64,000 bases of DNA from a virus, in IMG/VR virus record IMGVR_UViG_3300035670_000163, positions 1 to 64,000 of that record; one strand, 5' to 3'. Numbering within the stretch: position 1 is the stretch's first letter; each line of letters starts with the position of its first letter. A program made the translations under genes and the position numbers. A model generated the notes under the pieces. That model searched no databases. It was not told the origin of the DNA and saw only the letters and a program-made list of their open reading frames with translations. Shown here piece after piece: positions 24,043-33,608 of this stretch.

Positions 24043-25485
24043 TTACCAAGTAATTGAACCTGAACCCGTAAATTTATACATTTTGTATCCACCAGTATTG
24101 GTGTATGTTGGTGAACCTGTGGTTGAAACTGCGTCAGTATATGCATCAGCGTAACGAATGATTACAACACCAGATCCACCTGCTCGGCCAACTCGGCCAC
24201 CAGGATAATCGTTATTTGCACCTCCACCACCGCCACCGCCAGTGTTTGTTCCTCCTGCTGTAGCTCCATTTCCAGAATTTTGCAGATATCCGCCGCCAGT
24301 TCCACCACCACCTAAACCACCAGTAGTCTCGTTATTTGATCCTCCACTACCGCCGCCTGCATAATATGTTCCAAGAGAATTCCAATTTAAACCAACGCCG
24401 CCTTGTACTCCTGATCCTGCAGCTCCTATTCCTCCACCGCCGCCAGAAGCATAAGGTGCTCCTGTAGCATATGTTCCTCCATTATTTCCTTGTGGTGGTG
24501 ATGTTGAAGGTACGTTTCCAGAACCTGCGGCGCCACTACTGTATTTGCCGCCGCCACCGGATCCTCCAGATCCACCTGCTGTACCTAAACTTGGCCCTCC
24601 AGCACCATAACCTCCTCCAGCAGAAGTTATCGTTGAAAATACTGAACTTTGACCTTGAGTTCCACTAGTCGAACTAGAACTTGTTGCTGTGCCACCAGCA
24701 CCTCCCGCACCAATTGTTACTGTATATGGAGTTGATGCTGAAATTGACAATGTTCCAGTTCTATATCCACCAGCACCACCGCCAGCCGATCCAGCTTGAT
24801 TAATATGCGCTCCGCCACCACCGCCACCACCGGCAACAACAAGATATTCAACAGAAGTTGGTACAGAAACAACTGAAACTGTTAAACTAAAATTCTTATC
24901 GCTGTCTTGATTCTCACCATCAGTAGCACGAATAGTAAAGTTATAAGTTGTTTCTTCTACAATACCTGTTACAGTACCATAGAAATATCCGTTATTCAGC
25001 AATGTAGTGCCGGCTGGCAATGCAGTAGTATTAGAATAACTGGCCGCGCCTGTTGCATTAAATGTAATATTAAATGCAGTATCGACAGATTGTCCTGTTA
25101 ATGTGGTGTCTGTAACCCAAACAGGTGATGCTGAGTATGTTATTTTATTTACACCAATGGCTGTTGCGCCATCTGGATTTACAACATAAACATCATATGT
25201 TGCAGCTGATTTTGCAGGCAATTGAACATTTAATCTTGTTGCATTGATATATGAAACTGCGGTAGCTGTTACTTCATTAATGATAACAGTTGCACCATCT
25301 TCAAATCCTGTTCCAGTGATGACAACATAACCACCATTTGTTGAAATTGCTGTGTCATCTAATAAAGAATAAGATGAATTTGCAATACTTACATTTGAAA
25401 TTTTAGGTACAAGCGAGTTCGACCACTCAGAATAAGTGACAATTGTGTTTGCCGCAAAATTTTCTGTTGATACTTGAGTGGTCAA
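24043..25485 (-). CDS. IPT/TIG plus glycine-rich tail adhesin-like protein (copy 2)
   Basis: A 480-residue paralog of its neighbour. The N-terminal 200 residues are closely similar (shared ITGTGFEDGATVIINE-type core, VVNPDGATAI, YNFTIRATDGE). The glycine-rich domain (about 215-450) differs in loop content and contains VEYLVVAGGGGGGG at its start. Unlike copy 1, the KMYKFTGSGSITW module stands at the very C-terminus. The gap to copy 1 is only six bases. Divergence is concentrated in the glycine-rich part, the region expected to meet the host. Confidence 0.8.
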   Translation of the reverse strand: MTTQVSTENFAANTIVTYSEWSNSLVPKISNVSIANSSYSLLDDTAISTNGGYVVITGTGFEDGATVIINEVTATAVSYINATRLNVQLPAKSAATYDVYVVNPDGATAIGVNKITYSASPVWVTDTTLTGQSVDTAFNITFNATGAASYSNTTALPAGTTLLNNGYFYGTVTGIVEETTYNFTIRATDGENQDSDKNFSLTVSVVSVPTSVEYLVVAGGGGGGGAHINQAGSAGGGAGGYRTGTLSISASTPYTVTIGAGGAGGTATSSSSTSGTQGQSSVFSTITSAGGGYGAGGPSLGTAGGSGGSGGGGKYSSGAAGSGNVPSTSPPQGNNGGTYATGAPYASGGGGGIGAAGSGVQGGVGLNWNSLGTYYAGGGSGGSNNETTGGLGGGGTGGGYLQNSGNGATAGGTNTGGGGGGGANNDYPGGRVGRAGGSGVVIIRYADAYTDAVSTTGSPTYTNTGGYKMYKFTGSGSITW

Positions 25486-25495
25486 TTTTCAACTT

Positions 25496-25744
25496 TTATT
25501 CAGAAGTAGGTGCAACAAAAACGTCATTTGCCGCATCATATGTGTAACCGATGCCAGCATACAAGCCACGAAAACTAGCATTGTAACTTGTCTGAACCCA
25601 ACGAGTGTCAGCACCAAAAAGAGATTTGCAGAATGCAATACCTTTGGCTTCGCTTTCTTCTCCACCTTCCATAAGTTCAGCATTGTTTACAACGATAACT
25701 TGTTCTACGACATTGTTAGCATCAAGTTTTGCAAAATGAGCCAT
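25496..25744 (-). CDS. Small conserved 'MAHFAKLD' phage protein
   Basis: An 82-residue protein starting MAHFAKLDANNVVEQVIVVN and ending GYTYDAANDVFVAPTSE. I recognise this as a small family widespread in marine T4-like phages, usually located among tail-fibre genes; its function is not established as far as I know. A good ribosome binding site (AAGGAG) precedes the ATG. It sits between the second and third glycine-rich adhesin-like genes, so a fibre assembly or virion role is the best guess. Confidence 0.85.
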   Translation of the reverse strand: MAHFAKLDANNVVEQVIVVNNAELMEGGEESEAKGIAFCKSLFGADTRWVQTSYNASFRGLYAGIGYTYDAANDVFVAPTSE

Positions 25745-25764
25745 TTTTTAATTCTCCTTTTTTA

Positions 25765-27276
25765 TTACCAAGTAATTGAGCCTGTGCCTGTAAATTTATA
25801 ATATCTATAACCACCAGAAAGTGTATAGGTTGGTGATCCAGTAGTTGAAACAGCTAATGTTTTATTGTCTGGATACCTTATAATAACAACTCCAGATCCT
25901 CCTGTACCTCCAGCAGCATCATTTGCTGTTCCTCCTCCACCTCCACCAGTATTTGTTGATCCTGCATTACCAATTGCTGCTGCGGTGCCGCCACCTCCAG
26001 ATCCTCCTAATCCTTGAGTTCCTCCAGCTGCTGCTACACCTGATGCTCCTCCGCCGCCACCTCCATAGTACACTGTTGATCCTGTTGGCCACTCTAATCC
26101 AGATCCACCATTTCCTCCTGAAGTTGAAGTTCCGTTTCCGCCTACTGAAGTGGCTCCACCTCCACCTCCAGCTCCATAATATGGTGCCGAATTTACTGCT
26201 GATCCTCCATTATTTCCTTGTGAGGGAGAAACTGATGGTGTATTTCCAGATCCATATGATGATGGTTGGTCGTAATTTGCTCCACCACCCGAACCTCCTG
26301 AATTTGCTGGCCTTCTTGGAGAACTATATGCACTACCTCCTGCACCACCACCAGTGGAAGTTAATATAAATGTTTGATTTGATATAGAACTATCGGTTCC
26401 ATTATAAGCTATATAAGATGTTGCTCCACCAGTTGTACCTCCAGCACCAACACTAATAGTATATGAAGATCCTTCAGTTATATTTAAAGTTCCATATCTA
26501 ACTCCTCCAGCACCACCTCCGCCGCCGCCTCTTCCTCCTGCAGCGCCGCCTCCGGCAACTACTATATATTCAATTGATGTTGGCGGAACAACATTTGTAA
26601 CTGTAAAACTAAATGATCTATCACTATCTTGGTTTTCATCGTCACTAGCACGAACAGTAAAATTATATGTTGTATCGGATTCCACTTCAATATTACCATA
26701 ATAATAACCATTAGCCGAAATTAAATTAAAATTGTCTGGTAAAGCAGTGGTGTTGGCATACGATGTTGCACCGTTGGCTTCAAATGTACCTGTAAAAGCA
26801 ACAGCATTTATGGCATTTGATAATGCAGAAGATGTTATCCATATTGGATTACCAGAGTAAGTGATTCCGTTAATTTTAATTCCCGTACCGCCATCTGGAT
26901 TTACAACTGCTAATTGATATGATGCAGCATTTGCAGCGGGAACTTGGGCTCTTAATTCTGTACTTGAAACAAATGTAGTTGATGTTGCTGGTGTTGTACC
27001 AATAAGAACTTGGGCTCCAGATTGAAATCCTGTACCTGTAATAACAAGATAACCACCTCCAGTATTTGCAGCAGTGTCATCTAAAATTGAATATGTAGAA
27101 TTTGCATATGAAACGACATTAATTTTTGGTGCAACACCTAAAGCAATTTCAGCAATGGCTGCATAGTTTGATAAGTTAGCAACTTTAGCATAGTCAGCTT
27201 CAAATGCCGCACTAACTTTTTCTGGTTCAACTGCACCATCAGCAATATTAGTACTTGTTATTCTTGTGAATGCCAT
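25765..27276 (-). CDS. IPT/TIG plus glycine-rich tail adhesin-like protein (copy 3)
   Basis: A 503-residue third member of the family. Its N-terminus is different (MAFTRITSTNIADGAVEPEK, a fibre-type start) and it then joins the common layout: IPT/TIG-like domain (ITGTGFQSGAQVLIG, VVNPDGGTG), Ig-like domain (YNFTVRASDDEN), VAGGGAAGGRGGGGG glycine-rich domain and a C-terminal YYKFTGTGSITW module like copy 2. The mixed N-terminus suggests domain exchange with other fibre genes. Confidence 0.8.
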   Translation of the reverse strand: MAFTRITSTNIADGAVEPEKVSAAFEADYAKVANLSNYAAIAEIALGVAPKINVVSYANSTYSILDDTAANTGGGYLVITGTGFQSGAQVLIGTTPATSTTFVSSTELRAQVPAANAASYQLAVVNPDGGTGIKINGITYSGNPIWITSSALSNAINAVAFTGTFEANGATSYANTTALPDNFNLISANGYYYGNIEVESDTTYNFTVRASDDENQDSDRSFSFTVTNVVPPTSIEYIVVAGGGAAGGRGGGGGGAGGVRYGTLNITEGSSYTISVGAGGTTGGATSYIAYNGTDSSISNQTFILTSTGGGAGGSAYSSPRRPANSGGSGGGANYDQPSSYGSGNTPSVSPSQGNNGGSAVNSAPYYGAGGGGGATSVGGNGTSTSGGNGGSGLEWPTGSTVYYGGGGGGASGVAAAGGTQGLGGSGGGGTAAAIGNAGSTNTGGGGGGTANDAAGGTGGSGVVIIRYPDNKTLAVSTTGSPTYTLSGGYRYYKFTGTGSITW

Positions 27277-27286
27277 ATGTTATCTC

Positions 27287-30200
27287 TTAAACAGGAAGTT
27301 CTCTAATTTGAATTTGTACACCATCAGCTGGTGCAGTTGTAAATGTTAATATTGTACCAGAAACAGTATAGTCGGCAATTGGTGCCTGACAGATACCATT
27401 TTCAAATACTAATACTGAGTTTGCAGAATGACCAGAAGAAATTGTAAATTCTGTACAAGCTGAACCACCAGTATATATTCTAGAATTGTAACGAGAAGAT
27501 GTAACATTCATTTCTGAACCAGCAACAGTTACAACTTCAAGTGTATCATTTGCCGTTGCAGCTTCAGTAAATATAACATTTGCACCAGAAATCGTGTAGA
27601 CAGATTTATTCTGATAAACACCATTTAGATAAACAAATGTGTGATTTTCATTTTGTGGTAGTGTAGATAATGTAAATTCTAAAGAAGAACCATCGCCACT
27701 AAATGTATCTACAACTGTACTGAATGATGCCGCATAACCACCACCACCAGAGTAAACAGTGACTTCAATATTTGCACTATTGGCTGGAGCTTCTGTAAAT
27801 ACAATTGAACTTCCAGTAATTGTATAAGAAGACTTCATCTGTGGAACACCACCAACAATCACTGAAGTTAAATTTTTATTTACCGGTACTGATGAAAGTG
27901 AAAATGTAGTACATGCACCCGTACCAATAAATTCATTTACTTTTACACCAAGTTGTGAAGGTGTTGTATTTGCAAGAACACGAACTTCAAGAATCGAATT
28001 GGCATCAAGAGCTTCAGACAAAGTAATTGTATTGCCAGTTAAAGAATAGGCAGATGCTTGCTGATAAACACCATCAACATAAACAAACAATTGATTTGCG
28101 GATGTTGGTGTTACAGCAAGTGTAAATATAGTGTTTGTGCCGTTACTAGTGAAGTTCTCAAGAGATGCAACATAGATTTCAGATCCACCAGAATTTGCTT
28201 GTGCGTAAGCAGCATTTGCGTGAGCTCTTGCATAAGAATCTGTTGTTGCGCCGCCGCCACTATTTGCGGTTTCAAATGCAGCATTAGCATGTAAATATGC
28301 AGCATTTGCATGTGCTCGAGCATAAGTGTCATCACCACCAGCAGTATTAGCAGCATCAAAAGCGGCTTGTGCTAAAGTATTTGCAGTATTACCAATTGCA
28401 AAGGCACCATTGGCATATGAACTTGCTGAGTTAGCAGCATCACGTACCCAAGTATCTACAGCATTATTAGCTGCGTTAAAGGCAGCTTGCGCTAATGTTG
28501 TTCCTGTATTTGCCTGTGCATAAGCACTATTAGCATAACTAGAAGCAGCATTAGCTGCATTTCTTACCCATGTATCAGTTGCATTATTGGCCGCATTGTA
28601 AGCAGAATTTGCATGTAAATAAGCCGAGTTGGCATAAGAACCAGATGTAACAGCTCTTTGATCTGCCGTATTGGCAGCAGAGAAGGCCGAATTAGCATAA
28701 GAACCAGATGTGACAGCTCTTTGGTCTGCCGTATTAGCAGCAGTAAATGCTGAGTTGGCATAAGAACCAGATGTAACAGCTCTTTGGTCTGCTGTATTAG
28801 AAGCTGCAAAAGCGGCATTAGCATAAGATTCAGCCGCAGATGAACCGATATCACTATAAGATGAACCATCATTAGTAAAGGTCCATTTGTCAGTTGTTTC
28901 GTTCCAAATTAAACCAACATTTGCAGAAGCACCACGATCAACTTCAACACCAGCATTTTCTGATGGTGCAAAGGCTTGTGGAATATCTGCATTAAGTGTA
29001 ATGATTGCATCACCAAGATTTACGACAGTACTATTAGCGTATGTTGTTTGTCCAGATACAGTTAAATTACCGGAAACAATTACATCACCTGAGATTGTAC
29101 CACCTGTCGCATCGTATTTTAAATTAGCAGTTGCAAAAGCAGCATTGGCATATGTACCAGATGTAACGGCTCTTTGGTCTGCGGTATTGGCAGCTGCAAA
29201 AGCAGCATTAGCATAAGAACCAGATGTGACAGCTCTTTGGTCTGCTGTATTAGCAGCTACAAAGCCACTATTAGCATAACTAGAAGCAGCATTAGCTGCA
29301 TTTCTTACCCATGTATCAGTTGCATTATTAGCGGTATCAAAAGCTGCATTAGCATGATCTCTAGCAATTTGAGCCAAAGTATTTGAAGCATAAACGTCTG
29401 CACTTTGATATGTTGTTACTTCAATATTGGTATTTGATCCTGGAGCTTCAGAAAATACAATATCTGAACCAGAAATATTATATGATGTTTTTAGTTGCGT
29501 TACACCATCAATAACAACAGAAGTATAGTTTTCGTTTATTGGTGTAGTAGTTAAAGCAAATGTAGTACAAGAATTATCTCCTGTAAATGAATCTAATGTT
29601 ATTGATACACCAACAGAAATAGATTCTTGAGATGTAAATGTAACCACATCAATTGCAACATTTGTTCCAGGTGCTTCAGAAAAAACAACATTTGCACCAG
29701 AAATATTATAAGCAGATTTATGCTGTGTTAATCCATTTAATGTAACAAGAGTAAAGTTTTCACTGACTGGTGTTGTTGATAAAGTAAATGTTGTGCAAGA
29801 ATTATCACCTGTAAATGCATCTAAAGAAATAGAAACACCAAATTGTGAATTTGCTAAATTGGCCGAAAGGTTTGCTTTATCAAAAGCTGCATTAGCGTGA
29901 ACATATCCAGAATTAGCATATGAACTTGCTGAGTTAGCAGCTGTACGTACCCATGTATCAGTTGCATTATTAGCGGCATCATACGCAGCTTGTGCAAGAG
30001 TATTTGCGGTATTACCAATTGCAAAGGCACCATTGGCATAACTAGAAGCGCTGTTGGCAGCATCACGTACCCAAGTATCTACAGCATTATTAGCAGCATT
30101 GAAAGCCGCATTAGCATGAATATAAGATGAGTTAGCATAAGAACCAGAAGTTATTGCTTTTTGATCAGCAGTATTTGCAGCAACAAATGCGCCATTGGCA

Positions 30201-31333
30201 TAACTAGAAGCACTATTAGCAGCATCACGTACCCAAGTATCTACAGCATTATTAGCTGCGTTAAAGGCAGCGTTAGCATGAATGTATGCGCTATTAGCAT
30301 AAGAACCACTTGTTACTGCTTTTTGATCTGCTGTATTGGCAGCTGCAAAAGCAGCATTAGCATATGTACCAGATGTAACAGCTCTTTGATCTGCCGTATT
30401 AGCAGCAGTAAAAGCCGCATTGGCTTGTGTTAGTACTTCAACATTTCTTACTATAACGGTATTTGCGATAACATTTGCACGAAGTTCAGCTTGATATAAG
30501 CTTGGATTGCTTAAATCTAATGTGTTAGTATCAAACTCATCATCATAATTTGTAAACAGATAGAAGGTATTAGAACCTTCCATACGAATTAAACCTGCGT
30601 GGCGATTTGTTGTGCCATCATTGTAGTTACCAACAAATCCAATACCAACAACATCAGAATCATAATTGTTTGCAGCAAGGTAAATAATTGGATCGGTGAC
30701 GTTTAATGTTGTAACGTCAATTTGAATTGTATTGCCAGAAACAGTGAGGTTACCTGCAATAGATAAATCACCTGTAATTGTACCACCAGTTAAATCTAGT
30801 TTATTATTAGCCGCAGCATAAGCTGCATTAGCATGAATATATGCTGAGTTAGCATAATCACCAGAAGTTACTGCTTTTTGATCTGCTATATTGGCAGCTG
30901 CAAACGCAGCATTGGCATAAACTCCAGCAGAATTAGCAGTTTCAAAAGAAGCATTAGCATAACTAGCTGCAGAATTTGCGGTTATAAACGCACCATTTGC
31001 GTATGACGAAGCTGAGTTTGCACTTACAAAAGCACCGTTTGCATATATTGATGCAGAGTTGGCCACTACAAATGAACTATTAGCATATATTGATGCAGAA
31101 TTTGCCGCATCAAATGCAGATTGAGCAGTTAAACCACCAGAAAGTAACGAAGTAGATGACCAATTTCTTTGGCCAGGAGCATTAGAATCGTATATTAAAA
31201 CATAACCATCAGCTGGCGCAATCCCAAGATTTGGTTCTGCCTGTTCTAATCCTAAAAATTGATAACGGTCTTCCGTTACATTGGCAGAGGGTGTTACCTT
31301 TACTCTGCCGCTTAGTAATTTATTTTTAACCAT
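27287..31333 (-). CDS. Large Ala/Asn heptad-repeat fibre protein (1348 residues)
   Basis: Long virion fibre-type protein. After a short N-terminus (LGLEQAEPNLGIAPADGYVL) it is dominated by heptads of x-A-N-x-A-[FY]-x, often with the linkers TADQKAVTSG and DTWVRDAANSASS. Inserted modules are a GDLSIAGNLTVSG domain (minus-strand bases 30431-30788), a WNE-type module (around 28.8-29.1 kb, with ENAGVEVDRG and IWNETTDKW), and several beta domains of about 65 residues with FTGDNSCTTFTLSTTPVSEN patterns, three near the C-terminus. The heptads predict long helical bundles, the beta modules knobs. I infer a trimeric tail fibre or baseplate-associated fibre. Its ATG overlaps the upstream gene by 8 bases. 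Confidence 0.8.
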   Translation of the reverse strand: MVKNKLLSGRVKVTPSANVTEDRYQFLGLEQAEPNLGIAPADGYVLIYDSNAPGQRNWSSTSLLSGGLTAQSAFDAANSASIYANSSFVVANSASIYANGAFVSANSASSYANGAFITANSAASYANASFETANSAGVYANAAFAAANIADQKAVTSGDYANSAYIHANAAYAAANNKLDLTGGTITGDLSIAGNLTVSGNTIQIDVTTLNVTDPIIYLAANNYDSDVVGIGFVGNYNDGTTNRHAGLIRMEGSNTFYLFTNYDDEFDTNTLDLSNPSLYQAELRANVIANTVIVRNVEVLTQANAAFTAANTADQRAVTSGTYANAAFAAANTADQKAVTSGSYANSAYIHANAAFNAANNAVDTWVRDAANSASSYANGAFVAANTADQKAITSGSYANSSYIHANAAFNAANNAVDTWVRDAANSASSYANGAFAIGNTANTLAQAAYDAANNATDTWVRTAANSASSYANSGYVHANAAFDKANLSANLANSQFGVSISLDAFTGDNSCTTFTLSTTPVSENFTLVTLNGLTQHKSAYNISGANVVFSEAPGTNVAIDVVTFTSQESISVGVSITLDSFTGDNSCTTFALTTTPINENYTSVVIDGVTQLKTSYNISGSDIVFSEAPGSNTNIEVTTYQSADVYASNTLAQIARDHANAAFDTANNATDTWVRNAANAASSYANSGFVAANTADQRAVTSGSYANAAFAAANTADQRAVTSGTYANAAFATANLKYDATGGTISGDVIVSGNLTVSGQTTYANSTVVNLGDAIITLNADIPQAFAPSENAGVEVDRGASANVGLIWNETTDKWTFTNDGSSYSDIGSSAAESYANAAFAASNTADQRAVTSGSYANSAFTAANTADQRAVTSGSYANSAFSAANTADQRAVTSGSYANSAYLHANSAYNAANNATDTWVRNAANAASSYANSAYAQANTGTTLAQAAFNAANNAVDTWVRDAANSASSYANGAFAIGNTANTLAQAAFDAANTAGGDDTYARAHANAAYLHANAAFETANSGGGATTDSYARAHANAAYAQANSGGSEIYVASLENFTSNGTNTIFTLAVTPTSANQLFVYVDGVYQQASAYSLTGNTITLSEALDANSILEVRVLANTTPSQLGVKVNEFIGTGACTTFSLSSVPVNKNLTSVIVGGVPQMKSSYTITGSSIVFTEAPANSANIEVTVYSGGGGYAASFSTVVDTFSGDGSSLEFTLSTLPQNENHTFVYLNGVYQNKSVYTISGANVIFTEAATANDTLEVVTVAGSEMNVTSSRYNSRIYTGGSACTEFTISSGHSANSVLVFENGICQAPIADYTVSGTILTFTTAPADGVQIQIRELPV
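28431..28486 (-). repeat. 56-base exact repeat, copy A
   Basis: Identical over 56 bases to 30216-30271 within the same fibre gene. It encodes the linker around DTWVRDAANSA. The copies are 1785 bases apart, an exact multiple of three, so recombination between them would remove 595 codons in frame. Confidence 0.85.
30216..30271 (-). repeat. 56-base exact repeat, copy B
   Basis: Second copy of the repeat at 28431-28486, same orientation and same reading frame. Confidence 0.85.
30431..30788 (-). repeat. GNLTVSG fibre module, copy A
   Basis: About 119 codons encoding a module that begins GGTITGDLSIAGNLTVSG and includes NYNDGTTNRHAGLIRM. The same module lies at 35353-35710 in another fibre gene with about 13 amino acid differences by eye, but many synonymous changes. 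Confidence 0.75.
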
Positions 31334-31667
31334 TTGAAGTTTCTAGTATTGATAATGTCAATTCTGCACTATTATTTGCATTTGATAAAATTGAAAAACC
31401 GTCTCCTGCTTCTAAAACTAATTTACCCAATAAAAGAGAAGCTGCATCGTTTGTTGGAATTTCGGTGTTTGCAATTAGTCGTGTTACATTGCCGCCTCTC
31501 ACATGAGAAGCGGTAACATCAATTGTACTTGAAGTATTAATATTAGAAACTTGCGCTAGAAGGACAACTGTTGTTACTCCTGCTGGACAAGTATAAACAG
31601 TATTTGCGACAGTAGTAACTGGCAGAGCAACTGTCTTAAAAGTATTTAAAGGAATATTTTGTGCCAT
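31326..31667 (-). CDS. Small beta-rich virion-associated protein
   Basis: A 113-residue protein (MAQNIPLNTFKTVALPVTTV, then TVYTCPAGVTTVVLLAQVSN and LLLGKLVLEAGDGFSILSNA). The pattern of alternating strands with a nearly Cys-free, uncharged composition is that of small jelly-roll-like proteins that accompany phage fibres. I recall similar proteins in marine myoviruses without a proven function. It sits between the beta-helix spike and the large heptad fibre and overlaps the latter by 8 bases. Confidence 0.7.
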   Translation of the reverse strand: MAQNIPLNTFKTVALPVTTVANTVYTCPAGVTTVVLLAQVSNINTSSTIDVTASHVRGGNVTRLIANTEIPTNDAASLLLGKLVLEAGDGFSILSNANNSAELTLSILETSNG

Positions 31668-31674
31668 TTTTTAT

Positions 31675-33600
31675 TTAGCCTTCTAATGCAAGAATGAATG
31701 GTGTCATTTGAGCAAACAAACTCTTTGTAAATGTGGTGCCAGAAATTGTTCCTGTTGCCTGATCAATGGATAAATCTGAAACTAAGAAGTTACCATTTTG
31801 ATCTGTTGATGTGCAGAACACAGCGCCTTCTGCCTCACGAACAATTTGCAACGAAGTATTTGGAACACCACCGTTTCTTGGTAATGCTGTACTGAGTGAA
31901 GTTCCTGCACCAACAAATTCAAATGTTTGACCTGAAGCTCTCAACTGACTTTGTTGATAAAAATTAATTGTTGTACCGCTTGAGAATACGTTATCTAACG
32001 ATTCTCTAAATTCTACTGTTGTATTGCCGCTCGATATTGGAGAAGATGTGACAACATAATAATATGTTCCTGATGTATCTCCGTCTACAATACCAATTAA
32101 ACCAACATATGGTTCTGTCGCAGTAACATTAAAATAAGAATCTGTATTTGCAACAACATTATTTAGATTAGCCGAAAACGAACCAATCGCAGTATCACCA
32201 TTGAATGTGGCAGTCATGGCCAATGCACCTTTGCCATTTGCAACAAGACCTTTATTACCAAAGTTCACGTTACAGTTACCCATAGAAGCAGTGCCACCAG
32301 ACTCAGCCAAAAATCCAATATCGCAGAAGATGGCATACATGGAAACTAACTGAGCGTAACCATCATTCAGTACATGGAATCCACGACCTCCAACATTGAT
32401 CTGCGTAAATTGTGCTGAGACCATACTCTTGTTTCCAGTCGCTAAACGACCATCAACTTTGAGTCCTGTTCCAGTTGTAGTACCAGATGAGCAAACATAA
32501 ACATATGGACTTGCCGTAATGTATGTTGACCAGCGAGCAGTATTTGCGGCTGGACTTGTTCTTAGAGGTATCGCAATATTATATGTTGATGTTGCGTCTG
32601 GATTTGTAGACCAATTAGAATTGGCAGTAGCTACTTTTGTTGTGCCATTGTAAGCACTAATTGTTTTAACTTGACCTGATCCTGTACCACCAGTAATGGT
32701 GATTTCCATATCAGTATAATATTCATCGAGGGTTTCTTCACCAGCAGCAAGAGTGATTGTATTAGAAGATCCTGCTTGTGCAGTACCAGAAGAAACTGTT
32801 GTTCCTGGGAAAGCAACAGCGTTTGCAAGATAACCTTCAAACTTCATACTGTTAATCCAGCAACCATTATTTACCCAAAATACGTCTTTGTTTGGATTGG
32901 CGGGTTTGATAACTGTCGTTCTCTCACCGTCACCTTTAACTTGAACGAATTGTGGAACAATAATTGGAGTTGTTTCTTCGTAAATACCAGATGCAATTGT
33001 AACTTGCATGAATGGTCTTGCAGCATTCATAGCTGAACGAATTGTTCTTTTTGGTCTACTAAATGCAAGACCATCGTTACTGTCGTCGCCATTTGGCGCA
33101 ACAAAAATTTGTGAGCCTGTATTACCTTGTGCAAGTTCTGTCAGACCAATTGTGATAGAATCTGAACCGGCATCACCTGTAATTGTAACACCATTTGTTG
33201 GTGTTAATGTGATTGTATCTGTTTGAGAATCGGCAACAACGTTTGTTCCGTTTGCTGCAAATGTTACAAACGATTCTACGGAATTTGCTTTATCAAATGC
33301 GGCTTGTGCAGTTAAATTAGCAGTGTTTGCTAAGTCTCTGGCAGTATTGTCAATTGCAGCACCACCTGCAATAGTGTTTGCATAATCGTAAGCAGCATTG
33401 GCGTGAATGTATGCACTGTTGGCATAAGAACCAGCAGTTTGTACAGCAGTTTCTTGTGCTAGAGGAAAACCACCAGCAGTAGAACCATCATGTACAACTA
33501 CGGTATTTTTATCGGTATCTACTGTCAGTTCGGCCACAGCACCTGTAAAAGTACTGTGGGCTGATGTATTACCTCTGCGATGTTTTAATGTGATAGACAT
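31675..33600 (-). CDS. Tail spike-like protein with right-handed beta-helix
   Basis: A 641-residue protein. The N-terminus (KHRRGNTSAHSTFTGAVAEL, VDTDKNTVVVHDGSTAGGF) matches the small N-terminal domain seen in phage tropism-determinant and fibre proteins. A heptad stretch follows (60-100). From about residue 160 there is a pectate-lyase-like beta-helix start (FVAPNGDDSNDGLAFSRPKR, TIRSAMNAARP, VKGDGERTTVIKP) with repeated short strands up to about 430, then a C-terminal beta domain. Such spikes can bind or cleave surface polysaccharide, but no catalytic residues can be assigned from sequence alone. Confidence 0.8.
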   Translation of the reverse strand: MSITLKHRRGNTSAHSTFTGAVAELTVDTDKNTVVVHDGSTAGGFPLAQETAVQTAGSYANSAYIHANAAYDYANTIAGGAAIDNTARDLANTANLTAQAAFDKANSVESFVTFAANGTNVVADSQTDTITLTPTNGVTITGDAGSDSITIGLTELAQGNTGSQIFVAPNGDDSNDGLAFSRPKRTIRSAMNAARPFMQVTIASGIYEETTPIIVPQFVQVKGDGERTTVIKPANPNKDVFWVNNGCWINSMKFEGYLANAVAFPGTTVSSGTAQAGSSNTITLAAGEETLDEYYTDMEITITGGTGSGQVKTISAYNGTTKVATANSNWSTNPDATSTYNIAIPLRTSPAANTARWSTYITASPYVYVCSSGTTTGTGLKVDGRLATGNKSMVSAQFTQINVGGRGFHVLNDGYAQLVSMYAIFCDIGFLAESGGTASMGNCNVNFGNKGLVANGKGALAMTATFNGDTAIGSFSANLNNVVANTDSYFNVTATEPYVGLIGIVDGDTSGTYYYVVTSSPISSGNTTVEFRESLDNVFSSGTTINFYQQSQLRASGQTFEFVGAGTSLSTALPRNGGVPNTSLQIVREAEGAVFCTSTDQNGNFLVSDLSIDQATGTISGTTFTKSLFAQMTPFILALEG

Positions 33601-33608
33601 AATTCTAT

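Noticed and set aside
22678-27276. Diversity-generating retroelement acting on the adhesin genes
   Set aside because: No reverse transcriptase gene and no template/variable repeat pair with adenine-specific changes is seen in the window.
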